Positions 6,026-6,701 of a DNA stretch of 6,701 nucleotides are shown here, one piece after another (the first letter of the stretch is position 1; each line of letters begins with the position of its first letter). Under the pieces are notes generated by a model. It was given only the letters and a program-made list of their open reading frames with translations, was not told the DNA's origin and did not search any database. Position numbers and translations under genes: made by a program. Source of the stretch: an uncultured Alphaproteobacteria bacterium (GTDB lineage: Bacteria > Pseudomonadota > Alphaproteobacteria > Caulobacterales > Caulobacteraceae); the NCBI GenBank assembly GCA_937920085.1, contig CALETE010000097.1, positions 1 through 6,701 of the forward strand. Reading direction: 5' to 3'.

Positions 6026-6119
6026 CCGCCGCCCGATCACCATCGCGCAGGGCCTGAAGACATAGGATCGCCGCCTCAAGCCGGTGGTCGCCGACAGTCT
6101 GTGCCCGTGCTATCCGGGA
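6026..6119. other. Spacer before the toxin-antitoxin locus
   Basis: Ninety-four bases with no recognisable gene, RNA or repeat. It follows the right edge of guaB copy B directly. Under the integration model in the findings it would be the original DNA upstream of guaB. Confidence 0.4.
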
Positions 6120-6150
6120 GATATTGGGCTACAGTGTAGCTCAAAATATC
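6120..6150 (+). promoter_or_regulatory. Palindromic candidate operator of the toxin-antitoxin locus
   Basis: A dyad centred on 6134: the inner arms GCTACA (6128-6133) and TGTAGC (6135-6140) are perfect, and the symmetry continues outward at 6121-6126 with 6142-6147, giving 11 matching pairs out of 13. It ends immediately before the GGAG ribosome site (6151-6154). RelB/DinJ antitoxins are known to bind such dyads through an N-terminal ribbon-helix-helix fold, so autorepression is likely. The promoter itself probably overlaps this element, but I cannot fix its boxes. Confidence 0.5.
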
Positions 6151-6163
6151 GGAGATGACTGTC

Positions 6164-6427
6164 ATGGCCACCAACGCCGTTGTGCGCGCTCGCATTGATG
6201 AGCACATCAAGGAAGAAGCCTCGGTCGTCCTGGCGGCCATGGGACTGACAGTCTCTGATGCGTTCCGAATTCTTCTGACTCGGGTCGCGCGCGACAAAGC
6301 ACTGCCCTTTGAGCCCCTGACTCCCAATGACACCACGATCGCAGCTATGCGTGAGGCGCGAGACGGTAACCTCAAGAGGTTTGCGCGCGTTGAGGACCTC
6401 ATGGCGGATCTGAATGAGGACGATTGA
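6164..6427 (+). CDS. Type II toxin-antitoxin antitoxin, RelB/DinJ family
   Basis: An 87-residue antitoxin. The N-terminal part (NAVVRARIDEHIKEEA, residues 4-19, then VLAAMGLTVSDAFRILLTRV) is the ribbon-helix-helix DNA-binding and dimerisation module typical of RelB/DinJ. KALPFEPLTPND (about 44-55) is the characteristic link to the acidic toxin-wrapping C-terminus, which ends LMADLNEDD. The start is placed at 6164 because GGAG (6151-6154) is 9 nt upstream and the protein then begins MATNAVVRAR, as relatives usually do. The ATG at 6155 directly abuts the GGAG and is unlikely to be used. The 3' end overlaps the toxin frame by 14 nt, as in coupled toxin-antitoxin pairs. The frame is intact although its partner is broken. 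Codon third positions look somewhat less G/C-biased than in the gua operon, which would fit acquired DNA. Confidence 0.9.
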   Translation: MATNAVVRARIDEHIKEEASVVLAAMGLTVSDAFRILLTRVARDKALPFEPLTPNDTTIAAMREARDGNLKRFARVEDLMADLNEDD

Positions 6428-6695
6428 ACGCACCGGTCAGTTCAAGCGCGACTACAAGCGCGAGACTAAGGGCCAGCACCGCGCGACCCTAGACCTTGAA
6501 CTCATTGCGATCATAACCGCCCTGGCCGGGGACGAGCCCTAAGAGCCGCGCCGCAGAGATCACGCGCTTATCGGGGATTGGAAAGATCACCGTGACTGCC
6601 ACGTCAAACCCGACCTCGTCCTCATCTACCGCAAACCAAACGAAGACATTTTGCAGCTCGTGCGCCTCGGGTCCCACAGCGAGCTAGGCCTTTGA
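6414..6695 (+). pseudogene. YafQ-type mRNA-interferase toxin interrupted by an in-frame stop
   Basis: From the ATG at 6414 the frame reads a RelE/YafQ-type toxin of 93 codons, close to the 92 residues of E. coli YafQ, but codon 43 (6540-6542) is TAA. Before it come residues such as RTGQFKRDYKRE (6-17) and ITALAGDEP; after it the family signature continues in the same frame with RDHALIGDWKDHRDCHVKPD (48-67), LVLIYR and LVRLGSHSELGL. Counting the stop as a residue, His50, His63 and Asp67 fall at the same numbers as the reported active-site residues of E. coli YafQ, and His88 corresponds to its His87. Trp68 and Phe91 of that enzyme are not conserved here. The natural product would be a 42-residue peptide lacking the active site. 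No plausible restart codon follows the stop. Alternatives are a sequencing error or stop-codon readthrough. Confidence 0.82.
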
Positions 6696-6701
6696 CCATC
6701 C

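Overview
The window looks like chromosomal DNA of an alphaproteobacterium, most likely of the Caulobacterales (Caulobacter/Phenylobacterium type). This is inferred from high G+C coding sequence and from the protein style of GuaA, GuaB and the RsmB-like methyltransferase; no database search was possible.

Positions 3-4723, minus strand, hold a compact four-gene operon read in the order guaB (IMP dehydrogenase), a small MAPEG-family membrane protein, an RsmB/NOP-type rRNA cytosine-5 methyltransferase, and guaA (GMP synthase). Spacing is a 1-nt stop/start overlap, then 9 nt, then 15 nt, so translational coupling and co-transcription are likely. GuaB and GuaA carry out the two successive steps from IMP to GMP. 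A sigma70-like promoter for guaB lies at 4749-4776, and a good ribosome-binding site places the real guaB start at 4723 rather than at the upstream ATG at 4735.

Positions 4541-6025 are the unusual part. A 260-bp block holding the first 65 codons of the longer guaB frame plus its promoter (4541-4800) is repeated in the same orientation at 5766-6025 with 10 substitutions and no gaps. The two copies flank a 965-bp segment (4801-5765) that carries a complete gene for a secreted lipocalin-like protein (4944-5492, plus strand) with its own promoter. The layout is what a single-crossover integration of a circle carrying a guaB 5' fragment would leave. The distal copy is a decaying pseudogene: every codon change is non-synonymous, and the preferred guaB start codon is lost. 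A second, shorter repeat (about 61 bp) occurs at 4801-4861 and 5521-5581, on either side of the lipocalin gene.

Positions 6120-6695, plus strand, hold a type II toxin-antitoxin locus: a palindromic candidate operator, an intact RelB/DinJ-type antitoxin, and an overlapping YafQ-type toxin reading frame broken by one in-frame TAA at codon 43. The rest of the toxin frame, including its catalytic-site histidines, is still readable, so the inactivation looks recent, or is a sequencing error or a programmed readthrough.

The ordinary part of the window is the guanine-nucleotide operon. The interesting part is the accessory DNA built against its promoter end.
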